The notes under the pieces: generated by a model | Seen by the model: the letters and a program-made list of their open reading frames with translations, nothing else | Told to the model about the DNA's origin: nothing | Databases searched by the model: none | Translations under genes and position numbers: made by a program | In this document: piece by piece, positions 61,575 through 64,000 of the stretch | How positions within the stretch are numbered: the first letter of the stretch is position 1 | How the letters are laid out: every line of letters starts with the position of its first letter | Source of the DNA: Heterohyrax brucei | Lineage: Eukaryota; Chordata; Mammalia; Hyracoidea; Procaviidae | Length of the DNA stretch: 64,000 bases | Reading direction: 5' to 3' | Assembly: GCA_028571685.1 (NCBI GenBank) | Contig: CM053140.1 | Span: 64,238,201 to 64,302,200, forward strand

Positions 61575-61695
61575 TATTCAAGAACTCATTCAACAAGTAT
61601 CTGTATAAGTGTTGAGCTCTTGATATGTACCAAACTCTGGGCTGGAAACAAGAGGATAGAGAAGGCATGAAACAAACAGCTACAAAATAGATTGA
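61575..61695 (-). repeat. L2 3' end, antisense
   Basis: CTCATTCAACAAGTATCTG, CTTGATATGTACCAAACTCTGG and AGAAGGCATGAAAC are the reverse of an L2 end; an AfroSINE follows. Confidence 0.7.
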
Positions 61696-61706
61696 TAAAT
61701 GCTATA

Positions 61707-61857
61707 AAACCCATTGCTGTTAAGTTGATTCTGACTCATAGCAACCCTATAGGACACAGTAGAACTGCTCGATAGTTTCCAAGGAGTGCCTGGTGAACTT
61801 GAACTGCTGACTTTTTTGGTTATCAGCTGTAGCACTCACTATGTCACCAGGGTTCCT
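61707..61857 (-). repeat. AfroSINE
   Basis: AAACCCATTGCTGTTAAGTTG to TCACCAGGGTTCCT; flanked by GATAAATGCTATAA and GATAAATGCTATGA, which looks like a target duplication of about 13 bases. Confidence 0.92.
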
Positions 61858-62342
61858 GATAAATGCTATGAGAAGCATAAATCAGAATGCTCAGGAGGGC
61901 AGAATAGAAAGCAATTTACTACAGGAAGAAAGAAGTGTAAGGTGGTAGGATGGTTAATTTTACATGTCAACTTGGTTAGGCTAGGGTGGCCAGCGATCTG
62001 GTCAAACACTAGTCTAGATGTTGCGACGAAGGTATTCCGGTGGGGGGGTTGTTACCATCAGTTGACTCTCAGTAGAGTGCCCTTGAAAATGTGGATGAGC
62101 CTCATCTATGAGCTGAAAGCCTTAACAGCAAAAACTGCGGTTTCCTGGGACAGGGGATTTTACTTCGAGACTGTAACATAGGTATCCTGCTGGAATTTCT
62201 AGCCTGCCTCTTGATCTACAGATTTCTGACTCAAAACTGCTAGAGTTTCCAGTCTTCCACCCAATCTACAGATTTTAGACTTGCTAACCCCCGCAAGAGA
62301 ATGAATTAATTTCTTAAAAATCTCTCTCTTTATGCATATATA

Positions 62343-62497
62343 AAATTCCATTACTGTTGAGTCAATTAAGACTCACAGTGACCCTATAGGACAGAGCAGA
62401 GCTGCCCTACAGGGTTTCCAAGGAGCTGCTGGTGGATTCAAATTGCTGATCTTTTTGTTAACAGCCAAGTTCTTAGCCATTGCTCCATCACGGCCCT
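62343..62497 (-). repeat. AfroSINE inside MLT2-like LTR
   Basis: CCATTACTGTTGAGTCAATT to CATTGCTCCATCACGGCC. Inserted near the 3' end of the LTR at 61945-63001. Confidence 0.9.
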
Positions 62498-62509
62498 GTA
62501 TGTAAACAT

Positions 62510-62955
62510 ACGTGAGTGTGTATGTGTGCGTGCGTGCATGTATAAAACTGCAGAGGCTTGAGTGTTGCTAAGGTGCTGGAAACTATGCCAACACTATTTC
62601 AAATACTAGCAAGGTCATCCACGATGACAGGTTTCAGCAGAGCTCTCAGACTAAGACACAGTAGGAAGAAAGGTCTGGGAATCTATTTCTGAAAATTAGA
62701 CAGTGAAAATGTTATAAATCCCAACAGAACATTGTGACTTGCTTGATTTGAACACATCAGAAGGAGGGACCAGTCACTGGAGGAGGACATCATGGTGGAT
62801 GAAGCTGAGGGTCAACAAGGGAGCGGGAGATCCTCAGTAAGGCGAATTGGCACAGTAGCTACAACAATGGACTTGAACACATCAGTGATCGGGGGGTAGC
62901 ACAGGACTGGGCAACGTTTCCTTCTGTTGTAGATGTCTGCCAGGACTTGACGGCA
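62510..62955 (+). mobile_element. Internally deleted RTE derivative (non-autonomous)
   Basis: The first half (about 62550-62740) matches the 5' untranslated region of RTE copy 2, with GGAAACTATGCCA and CAGGTTTCAGCAGAG. The second half (62742-62955) matches the RTE 3' end, with GGAGGACATCATGG. The whole coding region in between is missing, joined near 62742. It lies inside an MLT2-like LTR. Confidence 0.75.
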
Positions 62956-63654
62956 GTTCTCTCTGTCTCTCTTTTCTATCCAGAGAACCCTGACTAACAG
63001 AGGTGGCTTCATTAAGGTGTGAACATTTCATGGATCTTAAAGGGACATGCAGAAACCAGCGAGGCAAAAGAGGAAAGGGCATCCCCAGGCAGGATCCTGG
63101 CACATGTAAAAGAACAGAGACGCAGTCAATCTTAGGGCTCAGGGCTGAGATACACAAGGCAGGAAATACCTAGAACTGAGGCTGGAAAGACAGGCTGGGA
63201 CAAATTGGATATTTTTTCTGGAGATAAGGACAAGCCATCTTATCAAGAATGGATCAGATTTCAGTTTTTATAAAGATTCTGCTGACCATAAGGAGGACTA
63301 CGTGGCAGGACAAGAGGCAAAGCGATCAGTTAGAAAGAAGGACACCTTGTGCTGGCCAAGGGAATGGGGTGTGGCTGTGCGGAAGGAGAGCAAGAAACGG
63401 ATGTGAGACGCTCAAGAGGTAATGTGGATGGAGACAGCAGGGGACAAAGTAAAGGAGATAGGAAAGGATGGACATGAGGGTGTTGACCTGAAGGACGATG
63501 ATGTTTTTCACTTCCTGGGGTGACATGTATCGGAGGGAGAGAAGCGATGGGTTTAGTTTTGCCTAGTTTGTGACCTATCAGCATCCAAGCAGTGATAACT
63601 ATAAGGGTCGAGATTTGGAGTTCAGGATTAAAGTCAAGTTATAGAGGTAGAGAG

Positions 63655-63960
63655 ATCAATAGTGGTTCAGTGGTAAAACTCTTGTCTTCCATGTAGGAGA
63701 CCAAAGTTTATCCCAGCCAAAGTATCTCATGTGCAGCCACCACTCATTTGTCAGTGGAGGCCTGCATGATGCTGAATACATTTCAGTGCAGCTTCCAGAC
63801 TAAGACAGACTAGGAAGAAAAGCCTGGTGATCTGATTTCCAACATCAGCCAATGAAAATCCTGTGAATCACAAAGGTATGATCCACAACTGGTGACTGGG
63901 GATGGTGCTGGATCAGGCAGCATTTCATTCCACTGTGGGGTGTGGTCTGCCTTCAGTATA
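63655..63960 (+). repeat. tRNA-Gly-headed SINE with RTE-like body
   Basis: Head AGTGGTTCAGTGGTAAAACTC; middle CTTCCAGACTAAGACAGACTAGGAAGAAAA like the RTE 5' untranslated region; end GGGGATGGTGCTGGATCAGGCAGCATTTC like the RTE 3' end. The clearest composite copy here. Confidence 0.85.
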
Positions 63961-64000
63961 GAAACGGATATTCCAGCAAGGTTCTAGCTCTGGATTCTAC

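Larger units (their letters stand above)
61945..63001 (+). repeat. MLT2-like LTR split by two insertions
   Basis: The left part 61945-62342 starts GGTTAATTTTACATGTCAACTTGG, and the right part 62956-63001 ends AGAGAACCCTGACTAACAG, the two ends of an MLT2/ERV-L LTR. Between them sit the AfroSINE at 62343 and the deleted RTE at 62510. Confidence 0.82.

Overview
The window is mammalian, almost certainly afrotherian (elephant-like), nuclear DNA. The evidence is about thirty copies of a tRNA-derived SINE of AfroSINE type, several copies of an RTE-clade LINE of the elephant RTE1 type, elephant-style MaLR LTRs, and older mammalian MIR, L2 and L1 debris. There are no prokaryotic operons, CRISPR arrays or RNA genes that can be defended.

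One host gene is visible. Six exons on the minus strand, all with canonical AG acceptors, GT donors and compatible phases, encode consecutive parts of a CUB/sushi array: CUB second half (61098-61313), sushi (59233-59421), CUB first half (52612-52781), CUB second half (41835-41991), sushi (39025-39216) and CUB first half (31288-31414). Joined, they give about 350 residues that fit the middle of CSMD2 better than CSMD1 or CSMD3 as I remember those sequences. Neither end of the gene is in the window; the rest is intron.

The left 31 kb is one long intron (its far end is outside the window). Its main feature is a minus-strand ERV-L provirus of about 12.5 kb (13950-26481) with two LTRs, a primer binding site matching tRNA-Leu, broken gag, protease, reverse transcriptase, RNase H, integrase and dUTPase segments, and no env. 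Other elements have inserted into it: two RTE LINEs (16257-18494 and 18964-22471, each with target-site duplications), a solo MaLR LTR, an AfroSINE, and an L1-like 3' end inside the second RTE. Removing these leaves about 6.1 kb, a normal ERV-L length.

Elsewhere: an RTE copy inserted in an L2 (36760-38149); an antisense L1 mosaic (44490-48000); a 338-bp DNA transposon with terminal inverted repeats (9126-9463); a 692-bp LINE-like insertion with a perfect 12-bp target duplication (28074-28765); four tRNA-Gly-headed SINEs whose bodies resemble both ends of the RTE LINE; and an internally deleted RTE derivative nested in an MLT2-like LTR (61945-63001). I found no previously undescribed functional system. 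The most informative structures are the nested retroelements and the CSMD2 exon block.
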